Source: Dugong dugon (taxonomy: Eukaryota; Chordata; Mammalia; Sirenia; Dugongidae). From it: a stretch of DNA of 64,000 nucleotides. Shown here piece after piece: positions 1 through 9,102 of this stretch. The DNA is taken from the NCBI GenBank assembly GCA_030035585.1, contig CM057469.1:21260501-21324500 (forward strand), written 5' to 3'. The notes under the pieces were generated by a model. That model was not told the DNA's origin, searched no databases, and saw nothing but the letters and a program-made list of their open reading frames with translations. The position numbers and the translations under genes are program-made. How positions within the stretch are numbered: position 1 is the stretch's first letter; every line of letters starts with the position of its first letter.

Positions 1-2144
1 ACTAATGCAGGAACAAAATGCCAAAATAAATTCACAACTAGAAATTATACAGAAACAACAATTAGAAGTCCAAAAGATAAACAACAAGATTTCAGAAATG
101 GACAGTGTCATAGAAGGGTTGAGGAGCAGATTTGAAACCGTGGAAGACAGGATCAGTGGAATTGAAGACAAACACTTGGGTACAACTCTGTTTGAGGAAA
201 AATCAAAAAAAAGAATGAAGAAAAATGAAGAGACCCTGAGAATTCTGTGGGATACAATCAAAAGCAAAAATCTGGGAGTGATTGGAGTTCCAGAACAGGG
301 GGAGAAAACAGAAGACACAGAGAGGATCATCGAAGAAGTGCTGACAGAACACTTCCCCAATATCATCAAAGATGAAAAGCTGACCATCCAAGAAGCTCAA
401 TGAACCCCATATAGGATAGACCTAAAAAGAAAATCACCGAGGCATATCATAATCACACTCGCTAAAACCATAGACAAAGAATACTGAGAGCAGCTCGAGA
501 AAAACAAAAAGTCACATACAGAGGAGAAACAATAAGACTAAGCTTGGATTATTCAACAGAAACCATGCAGGCAGAGGGCAATGGGTTGACATACATAAAA
601 TCTTGAAAGAAAAAAATTGCCAGCCAAGAATAGTATATCCTGCAAAACTCTCATTCAAATATGATGGTGAAATTAGGTCATTTCCAGATAAACAGAAATT
701 AAAGAACTATGTAAAAACCAAACCAAACTTTTGAGACTTATTAAAGGAAGTCCTTTGATCTGAGAACAAACAATATCAGACCACAGGCTGAATATAGGAC
801 ACAGGATTGTACTAGCCAGATACCAACCTAGGAAATGAACTCTGAAGGACTATCCAAAACCAAAAGAAATACAACAGGGAATCAGAGCAATTAATACTGA
901 AATGACAACAGCATCAGAACAATAAAAGAGGGAATAAATGGTGTAGATATAGAAGCTTCTAATGGAGAGGAAGTCAAGCAATACCAAGTAATAATAGACT
1001 GGTTCAAATCTAGGAAGATAAGGGTAAATTTCAAGGTAACCACAAAGAAAGTTAACAAACCTACTCATCAAAATAAAGAAGAAAAACACAAAGTCTCAGT
1101 AAAAACAAAACCTACAATACAAAAGAAATGAAAAAAATCCACAGACAAAAGGAACTCAGCACAGGAGAGTAAGAGGAACAAAACTAGAGGACATTATGCT
1201 GAGTGAAATAAGTCAAGCACAAAAGGACAAATATTGTATGAGACCTCTACTGTATAATTCATGTAAAAGTTTACACACACAAAAAAAAAAACAATCTCTG
1301 TTGGTTATGAGGGATGGGAGGAGTGGGGAGGAAATAAACAGATAAGTGGTAACTTTGGTGAGGGGTAAGACAGTACACATTACTGGGAGGCCAGCATAAC
1401 TTGTACAAGGAAAGGTCATGGAAGCTCCAAAGACACTTCCAAACTCCCTGAAGGACTGAAATGCTGGGCGGAGGGCTGTAGGGACCATGGTCTAGGGGAA
1501 CATCTAGCTCAATTGGCATAACACAGTTTATAAAGACAATGTTCTCCATTCTACCTTGGTGAGTAGCGTCTGGGGTCTTAAAAGCCTGTGAGCAGCCATC
1601 TAAGATACTCCACTGATCTCACCCCTTGGAGAGCAAGGGAGGATGAAGAGAACAAGATACAAGGAAAAGATTAGTCCAAAGTACTAATGGACTATAGCTA
1701 CCAAGGCCTCCACCAGACTGAGTCCAGTACAACTAGATGGTGCCCTGCTACCACCACTGACTGCTCTGACTGGGATCACAACAGAGGGTCCTGGACAGAG
1801 CTGGAAAAGGAAGTAGAACAGAATTCTAACTCACAATAAAAAAGACCAGATTTACTGGCTTGACAGACCAGAGAAACCCCGAGAGTATGGCCCCCAGATA
1901 CGCTTTAACTCAGTGGTGAAGCCCCTCCCGAAGTTCACCTTTCAGCCGGGGATTGGACAGCCTCATAAAACAAAACAGGACTAATGAGGCACAGCAGTCG
2001 AGGGACAAGGACTAGAAGGCAGGAGGGGACAGGAAAGCTGGAGATAGGGAACCCAAGGCTGAGAAGGGACAGTGTTGACATGTCATGGGGTTGTTAACCT
2101 TTGTCATAGGGCAATATGTGTACTAACTGTTTAATGAGAAACTT
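1..2144 (+). mobile_element. LINE-1 copy A, ORF2-less (HAL1-like), cut by the window edge
   Basis: The sequence enters inside L1 ORF1, runs through ORF1 and the inter-ORF spacer to about 1180, then jumps directly to the last ORF2 codons ('gaggacattatgctgagtg', about 1190) and the L1 3'UTR. Alignment by eye to the complete copy at 30437-38926 shows that roughly 3.5 kb of ORF2 is absent. The 3'UTR ends in 'ttaatgagaa actta' without a clear poly(A). Retaining ORF1 and 3'UTR while lacking ORF2 is the architecture described for mammalian HAL1 (half-L1) elements. Whether this was an inherited family structure or a private deletion cannot be decided here. Copies A and B share variants absent from copy C, for example 'gagtaagaggaacaaa'. 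Confidence 0.9.
5..805 (+). pseudogene. L1 ORF1 remnant (copy A)
   Basis: An open stretch of 132 codons (5-403) encodes the middle of L1 ORF1p: a coiled coil rich in Gln/Lys/Glu heptads, then the start of the RNA-recognition-like domain ('NEETLRILWDTIKSKNLGVI'). The frame ends at a TGA (401-403) where copy C has CGA, a CpG-type change. Downstream to about 805 the homology continues but with several stops. The start codon lies outside the window. In living elements ORF1p is the trimeric RNA chaperone of the L1 RNP; this copy is dead. Confidence 0.9.
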
Positions 2145-3431
2145 ACCTAAAAATATACTAAAATATTCTAAATATACCATCTGCCTTCTCACCATAGAAC
2201 ACTCTTAAGAATGAAAGGAGACAGGAGAGAGCATTAAGGGTTAGAGTTGGCATTCTCTATTATTCCTACAATTTTTATTTATTTTTAATTTGAAATAATT
2301 TAAAACTTGCAGAAAAGGAGCAAGCATAAATAAATTCATTACCCTGAGCCATTTGAGACTAAGTTGTCAACATGATGCCCATCTCCATTACCTACATTTT
2401 AGTGTGCATTTCTTACAAATAAGAGCATTTTTCTACGTAATTGTAACACAACTATCAACACCAGGAAATTAAAAGGCCCTATTCAAGTTCTGCCAATTGT
2501 CCAGTACTGTCCCAATACTGCAAGGCCACACAAGGGATTGTACCTGGGGATAGAATAATAACAAACTGGAGTAGTAGGAGACAGCTTATGTGTGGCAAGG
2601 AGAGTGGGGTTAGCTAGGTTTTGTGGGGTTCCTGGGGATTGGGTAGTATGAATAATTCCATTGGCCCAAAGAAGAAGGTGCTATCCTTGGGTGTTAGGCA
2701 TCCGGGGCCCTCTATGTGTTGTAGCTCAGAAGTGTCAGAGATTGATAAGGAAGTAGTTACAGTGTGGGCTCAGTAAACTGCCTGCAAAAGAGAATGGAGA
2801 GTTTTTTAGCCATTATCTGAAAATTGAGTCAAGATAGCACTTGTGAAATATGATTATTACAACTTTGTACTCTCAGAGACAAATGTTGCTGGTAGTTCCA
2901 CTTGTGACGTCCTACAAAACCGTTGCACTGTTAAATTCAATAGGAAAGCAGCAAACTGGATGATTGGGAAAGGTGGTAAGGAAAGACCCATTATATAGGC
3001 CAAAATGTATCAAAGAGAGGTGAGGGGTTGTTGGAAAGGGAAAGGTTGATGTGCTTCCACTGCATGGTAACATCAGCAGGCGTTCACAGTTCTTTACCGA
3101 TATTTTAAAAAGTTTCTGAACACACTTTCACCTCCAGTTGATTCTGCAAGTATGAGTTTTCTGTGTCTCTCACTTTTAAGGACACAGATTCACTGATATC
3201 TTCTGGGATAAATCTTCTGTAAATACCTAAACTGGAAGAAGGATAGTTTCTTGATTAAAACCTATGATGTTAGTGAAATCAATGTCTTTGTGCTTGTTTA
3301 ATGAAACAACTTCTTAGCATTTAGTTTTCAACACTGCCAGGATGATATTCACATTTTAAATTCCATTTTCCAGCATGTTCCTCTTGTGGCATGTCACCAT
3401 AGTGTTGGAGATGGCCTCTAAAAAAAATACC
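2145..3431. other. No gene; possible old repeat at about 2262-2500
   Basis: No coding signal. The part from 2262 ('atttttatttatttttaatt') to about 2500 resembles a mammal-wide old interspersed repeat by its wording (line of 'cttgcagaaaaggagcaagc', 'actatcaacaccaggaaatt'), but I cannot assign a class. The rest appears unique. Confidence 0.4.
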
Positions 3432-3443
3432 TATAGTATTTCC

Positions 3444-3612
3444 AGGAACTCTGGTGGCATAGTGGTTAAGAGCTACGGCTGCTCACCAAAAGGCTGGCAG
3501 TTCAAATCTACCAGGTGCTCCTTGGAAACTCTATGGGGCAGTTCTACTCTGTCCTATAGGGTCACTATGAATCAGAATTGACTCGATGGCAACGGGTTTT
3601 TTATTTTTTTGG
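3444..3612 (+). mobile_element. AfroSINE
   Basis: Starts 'aggaactctggtggcatagt' and ends 'gatggcaacgggtt' plus T-rich tail. Pol III A-box and B-box equivalents are present ('ggcagttcaaatctacc'). The middle part seen in longer copies is missing, the common short form. Flanked by near-perfect 12-bp target duplications, 3432-3443 and 3613-3624 (one mismatch). Confidence 0.93.
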
Positions 3613-4407
3613 TATAGTACTTCCTGGGTGAAACCATGGTTGACCTGGATATTGTTTACAGCATGGAGGGCACAAAACTTCTTCCACTTTTTCTCGTGGT
3701 AGATTCCTGGGGGCACTGACTAGAGAAATTCCAGTGATTTCTATTTGGCTTTGTCTCCTTTCATGACATACAATTCATGTATTTCTTTTAGTTTGCCAGA
3801 GGGTTCTGCAAACACCCCATCCTTCTTTCCTAAGATTGTAATCTAAGTATATCCAGAATTGATGAAGTCGACCTTTTCCTCTTGGGTCCATGATTTAAGC
3901 TTTACTACTAGGGGAAAATTTCAAATCCAACAACCTCTTCTGACTGAAAAAGGAACAACCCATGTTTTACAGTTAATTTTGCCTCTATAGCAAAATGCTG
4001 AAATCAAACAAACTCATACAAAATTCAAGATATTTTTCCCCTCCTCCCAACTTACCTTCCCAGCCTTTCCAAAGAAACCTGATTTTCTTGTTATATTTCT
4101 ATCTTATGCAAATACCAACCAGACCTCAAGCTAGGAAGACCAAATGGAATTGTTCAAGTTGTTCACATTGTTCATTTCCTTGTATTCTTGTGCTCTATTA
4201 TGCCACTGCCTCCAATGACAAGGTCAGGTGGCAAAATGTAGAATGAAGTTGACTTAGTGAGGCTGCCAGGAAGAGCTCAGGGGTCTTGTAGAAGTCTCTC
4301 GGGCAACTCTCCATCCCCTTAGGTTCCATGGTTAAAGTGGGTGTTATGGATTCAGTTATGTCCTCCAAAAATATGTGTTGGAATCCTGACCCCTATACCT
4401 GTGAATA

Positions 4408-4613
4408 AGGAACCCTGGTGGCACAGTGGTTAAGAGCTCGGCTGCTAACCAAATAGTCAGACGTTCGAACCCAGCAACAGCTCTGTAGGAGAAAGATGTG
4501 GCAGTCTGTTTCCATAAAGATAACAGCCATGGAAACTCTATGGGGCAGTTCTACTCTGTCCTATAGGGTTACTATGAGTCAGAATTGACTGGACAACAGT
4601 GGATTTAGTCTTG
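4408..4613 (+). mobile_element. AfroSINE inside the LTR
   Basis: Long form with the 'gtaggagaaagatgtggcag' and 'cttccataaagat'-type middle. It inserted into the LTR, duplicating 14 bp (4394-4407 and 4614-4627, one mismatch). It is therefore younger than the LTR. Confidence 0.95.
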
Positions 4614-4822
4614 TATACCAGTGAATATAATCTCATTTGGGAATAAGGTTTTCTTTATTATGTTAATGAGGCCACATCAGTGTAGGGTGTGTCTTAAACC
4701 TAATGACTTTTGAGTTATAAAAAGAGCAGTTTAGACACAGACAGCAAACATGAATGAGAGGTACCAGGGCTAGCAAAGCTGAGACAAGAATTTTCCCTCA
4801 GAATGGACAGAGAGAGAGCTGT

Positions 4823-5887
4823 CTTATAGTGAATACTAGACTGATGCTCTGATAGAAATTAAAACAAAAATTTTGCTGAAGGAATAATTTCATTCCATGG
4901 AATGGAGAAACACGTGGCATTCAATACAGACTGCAGCATGTGTTCTTCTCTGTAGGCAGAACCGATAAGTATTTAACAGGCAGAGGAAACAAATGCAAAT
5001 GGATTCATATCAAAGAGGTTGCAGGGAGAGTCAGGAGAAATTTACAAGCAATTATCAAACTACAAGCTTTCTTTATATCAATTTCTAGCCTAACACAAAT
5101 CTCTTATTCCTGACACAACTTGACTAAGACAATATTTCTAAAGTGACACATATAAACAGTCTTGATGTGGGGGTTTAGTGATGGATTGCAGGCTGAGTCA
5201 ACTCAGTTGGAGTCCTTGAAATGTAAAATCAACCATTAGTTAGTAAAGAGTGAATATTAAATCAGTTCTAAATCTGAAACCTTTAGAAATGTAAATATCA
5301 CCCATCTGGCTAAGGAGGAGTGAGTTAGGGCCTGGGTATTCACAGTGAATTCCTGAGGCAGTTATGATAGTAAGTTTATGTACGTAAGTTAAAAGTCAAA
5401 TCTCTGCATTCTTTGTGTTACAGCCAAGACTTTTATAGTTGCGAACTGCTTTATTTTGAGAAACTTAGTCTTTGCCTAGTTTTAAATTTACAAAGAACTA
5501 GCAGAAATACACTGTAAAAATCACAGTGAGTAAAAATTAATTTGAGAGTCAGGACATAGAACTAAAGCTTGATATATACCTATGTTGGCTATAAAGTTAT
5601 TTATATTTTCTAGGTTCGTTTAACATTATCTGCCCTATTCTCTAATCTCTTGTTGATCAAAGCATCTTCTTAGGGGCCAGATGCATAAACACTGTTAACA
5701 AGCACCAGGAAATTCTTTATCCACTTTAGAAATTCAGACTCTTGCATTCTTTTTTTTTTAAGCAGTAAAATTTTGACAAAAGGCTGAATAGTTTCTTTAG
5801 AAGATTAGAAATGAAAATCTTAGTTTAATTCAGAATGGAGTTTTTAATTTAGGTCTGAAGTCACACAATTCAGATATGCTGGCACCA
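4823..5887. other. Unidentified ~1.07-kb segment inserted in the LTR
   Basis: Other copies of this LTR family in the window (24625-25325, 49921-50442) run directly from the 'cagagagagag' block to 'ttcccctagagctg', whereas here about 1.07 kb lies between. The segment is AT-rich, has no long open frame and no L1, SINE or RTE signature I recognise. Boundaries are inferred from that comparison and are good to perhaps 20 bp. It could be an unrecognised transposon or a remnant of internal proviral sequence. Confidence 0.6.
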
Positions 5888-6015
5888 TAGAGGCTTCCCC
5901 TAGAGCTGCTGCCCTGAATTTGGATTTATCCTAAACTATGAGAAAATAAATATCTGTTCATTAAAGCCACTCACTTATGTCATTTCTTTTACAGCAGCAC
6001 TAGAAAACTAAGACA

Positions 6016-6633
6016 GTGGGTGAGACTCTCTCACAAAGAAGATTTTATGACTCTCTTAGGGTCCCTGCCACTGGCCTCGACCAGAACTTGGGGGAAAAGA
6101 AGGTAGTTGCTTGGGCAGATGGCGTACACTAGACATTAGGGACTTCCTTGTTATTAAAGGGAAGAAATGCAACATAATTTAAAACTTTCTACTTGAATTA
6201 GTGCCATTATTATATGGGGATCATAATGTTTTGTGTTGTAATCTAGAGATGCCCTTGAGACTTTGTGGTGCATAGTCCCCTTGTCCTATACTAATGGACC
6301 AGACTACTAAGATTTCATTGTTCTTATATTTGCTCTTAATTTCCTGGCTAATTCTTCACTGTCAGGAAGATTGATAAATACTTTGTTGTTAGTCTACTTT
6401 CCTTTAACAGGCACATTCCCTTTTAATTTTCTTTGGCAAAATAACCCAAATGAAACCAGATTTTAGACCTGAATAAAAGACAAACTTAGAAAACATAAAT
6501 TTTTAACTCACAGACTTTAGTTCATGAAATTTTAACCATTATTTCACATGCTTATAAGTTTTGAATATTTATCTTCATGAATAGTTGTATCTGGAAAGAG
6601 GTTATTAGAGTCTTGGTCCCTAGATATTATATT
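6016..6633. other. No feature recognised
   Basis: AT-rich sequence with no supported gene, repeat class or RNA. Confidence 0.5.
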
Positions 6634-7205
6634 GTTGTTGATAGCTGCTGTAGAGTCAGCCCCAACTCATGGCATCCCCTTTCACAACAGGAGCGAAATA
6701 CTGCCTAATCCTGTGCCACCCCCAAGGAGCATATAAACCAGTAAGAAGTACACACAGGCTTACAGTAAGCAAGGTACACACAGGCTTACTTGTGTTTACT
6801 TATTAATCTGTAGTGCACAATTTCACATGGGTTTCACCATATATCTGACGTGAAAAACAGGTGAAATTTTACACTACAGATTAATAAGCACAAGTAAGCC
6901 CCTGCATACCTTGTTTATTCGATAATCCTTCCCTGGCCATCTCCATAACACCATCTCTATTACCAGTTGGGGATCAGACCATTGTGATCCATAGGGTTTT
7001 CATTGGCTGATATTTAGACTTGAATCATCAGACCTTTCTTCCTAGCCCATCTTAGTTTGGAAACTGCACTGAAACTTGTTCAACATCATAGCAACATGCA
7101 AACTACCACTGACAGATGAGCGGTCGCAGAGTATGTGGTGCATTGGTAGGGAATCACACTCGGTTCTCCAACATGGAAGGCAAGAATTCTACCACTGAAA
7201 TACCA
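6634..7205 (-). mobile_element. tRNA-Gly-headed SINE, split by an inverted-repeat element
   Basis: Reading the minus strand, the 5' end (7205 to about 7130) matches a tRNA-Gly gene ('ttcagtggtagaattct'-type A-box, then 'accaatgca'-type acceptor). A body follows to about 6931, and the 3' end lies at 6732-6634 and finishes in RTE-like 'cagctatcaacaa'. The inverted-repeat element at 6735-6930 separates the two parts. Confidence 0.75.
6735..6930. repeat. Inverted-repeat element (two opposed copies of a short repeat)
   Basis: The arm at 6770-6826 ('caaggtacacacaggcttac ... atttcac') is the reverse complement of 6861-6912 ('gtgaaattttacac ... ataccttg') with a few mismatches, separated by a 34-bp loop. 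A partial direct repeat ('gtacacacaggctta') precedes it at about 6748. Related single-orientation copies lie at 27605-27760 and 49497-49640, so this is an interspersed family. I cannot name it. Confidence 0.8.
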
Positions 7206-7941
7206 ATGTCCCCTTCATATATTATTCTAGATTGTTAGTGCATATTAGGTGCTGTAAACGTAATTTTGTGACAGAGTTATTCTTAATAAACACACACACA
7301 CAGTATTAATGTTCTTCTTTTGGCATAGTTCAACTGCAGGCAACAGAATCCACTTTAGCTAGTCTGAACAGAAAGGAATTTATTACAGACTAACAGAAGG
7401 CTTACATAGCATTGGAAGGTCTAGAGGAACTGGCTACAGGCTGAGCCTCCAGGAAAAACTCTCAGCCCCCACGAACTATTATGTTTGTGCCACAAATAGG
7501 AAAGCGGGCAAATCAGGAAGCTATTAGTTCCATTGCAGACTGCAAAAAACCACACTCTTTCCACCACAACCCATGCCTATTGAAGGAATGCACCACATTC
7601 AGTTTGTTTCTTCTCCAAATAAAGTCTCATATTGGCATTTTCAATAAGTGAAATCTAAGCTATACCCAGAAACCTAGCTGCAAAGTAGTCTGGGAATTGT
7701 GGTTTTAACTTTCAGCAACAACTCTACAGAAGATAATACTAGAAAAGACTTAGAGCACGTGTTGAGAAGCCACTCCACAGAATCCTCCCTCATATTTAAT
7801 AATATATTATGCAATTTTATTTAAGCTAATCAAGAATTATCTGTCAAAAAGAACTGTAAAAAGAATATCCAAACAGTGTGCTAATAGTTCATTTCTGGTA
7901 AAGTATTCATTCTTTCATATTTACATATGTATCTCTATAAA
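7206..7941. other. Probable old repeat (7326-7800), no gene
   Basis: 7326-7800 ('aactgcaggcaacagaatcc ... tgggaattgtggttt') has the look of an ancient mammal-wide repeat with 'ggaatttattacagac' wording, class not assigned. A short (CA)n lies at 7289-7301. Nothing codes. Confidence 0.4.
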
Positions 7942-8117
7942 TAAAACCAGTTGCTATGGAGTCAATTCCAACTCATGATGACCCCATGTGTGCCAGAGTA
8001 GAACTGTGATCCATGGAGTTTTCAATGGCTGATTTTTTAAGGTGCCTCTGGGTGGACTTGAACCTCTAAACTTTTTGTTAGTAACTGAGCACATGAACCA
8101 TTTTCACCACCCAGGGA
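7942..8117 (-). mobile_element. AfroSINE variant (cacccaggga head)
   Basis: Minus-strand copy with the 'ggtgcctctgggtggacttg' middle and a head ending 'caccacccagggac', the second AfroSINE sub-type in this window (compare 20225-20420, 25452-25645, 59006-59200). Confidence 0.85.
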
Positions 8118-8120
8118 CAG

Positions 8121-8212
8121 TCTAGATAGATAGACAGACAGACAGATAGACAGATAGATGGTAGATACATATCTGTGTGTGTGTATGTATACGTGTGTGT
8201 GTATACACACAC
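8121..8212. repeat. (GATA/GACA)n and (TG)n microsatellite
   Basis: Runs of 'tagatagatagacagacaga' followed by interrupted (TG)n and (CA)n. Seen directly. Confidence 0.97.
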
Positions 8213-8522
8213 AGAAGTAGTCCCCAACTCACAGTGGGGTTTCTGTTCTGATAACACCATCATGTTAGTTCTAACGTAAGTTGAATATCTTTTTTTTTTT
8301 TTTAGTTTTCATTATTATTACCATTAATTATTAGTATCTTTATATTTCTGATCTTTAATTGTCTTGGGGGTTGGCATGTGAATGATAACGTCATCAAATT
8401 ACATGCTGCAACACTGTATATAGTACATACTACCAATGATAAGATGTAAAAAGAAGAAAAAATGAACAGTCATAAGTGCAGTTCTTTGTAACTCAAGTAT
8501 GTCATAAGCTGGGCACTACCTG
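8212..8522. mobile_element. Tigger-like MITE
   Basis: Terminal inverted repeats: 'cag..gtagtccccaactcac' on the left, and on the right 'cataagctgggcactacctg', whose complement starts caggtagtgcccagcttatg. No transposase. A TA follows the right end, consistent with Tc1/mariner-type insertion; the left flank is obscured by the microsatellite. Confidence 0.65.
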
Positions 8523-8564
8523 TATATTATATATATAAATATACACATATACTTAGCATTTTAT

Positions 8565-8728
8565 GGAAACCTTGGTGGCTTAGTGGTTAAGAGCTATGGC
8601 TGCTAACCAAAAGGTCGGCAGTTTGAATCCACCAGGCACTCCTTGGAAACCATATGGGGCAGTTCTACTCTTTCCTATGGGGTCACTATGAGTTGAAATT
8701 GACTCAATAGCAATGGGCTTTTTTGGCT
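8565..8728 (+). mobile_element. AfroSINE, short form
   Basis: Full tRNA-like head and RTE-like tail ending in T-rich sequence. Exact 12-bp target duplication 'ttagcattttat' at 8553-8564 and 8729-8740. Confidence 0.95.
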
Positions 8729-8740
8729 TTAGCATTTTAT

Positions 8741-9090
8741 ATACATATGAATGCCGATTTAGCATATATATTTTACATATACATATGTGTCTATATACAT
8801 CCACTCATCACTCATCGACATGGTTAGGCTCTTTGTGAAAACTGGCATTATGTGAAAATGGAAGATGACCATATAAGATCACAAAATGGAGTATGATTAC
8901 ATCATTACATAACTGCCAAACTACTGAGAATCATGGCCCAGCTAAACTGACAAATAATCTTAACCATCACAGCCAGCATTACTCTCTCTTTGTACCTCGC
9001 TGTTTATTACTGTAGAATATAAGTCATTAATGTGCAAAATAGTTGGATAGTAGATTTTTTTACTATTGCTGTAAATGCAGAATGTTGGAT
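8741..9090. other. No gene; AT-rich, possible decayed MITE
   Basis: (TA)-rich 8741-8800, then sequence such as 'ttactctctctttgtacctc' that may derive from a DNA transposon, but no inverted ends could be paired. Confidence 0.35.
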
Positions 9091-9102
9091 AACAAGATAG
9101 TG

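Larger units (their letters stand above)
4342..6015 (+). mobile_element. MaLR-like (MLT1-type) LTR, interrupted twice
   Basis: Begins 'tgttatggattcagttatgt' and ends 'gcactagaaaactaagaca'. It is flanked on both sides by the exact 5-bp duplication 'gtggg' (4337-4341 and 6016-6020), as expected for an ERVL-MaLR LTR. LTR sequence is at 4342-4407, 4614 to about 4822 and about 5888-6015; the polyadenylation-type 'aataaa' of this family is near 5945. An AfroSINE and a roughly 1.07-kb unidentified segment interrupt it. No internal retroviral genes are seen. Confidence 0.85.

Noticed and set aside
8121..8212. CRISPR-like or other functional array
   Set aside because: It is a 4-bp and 2-bp microsatellite.
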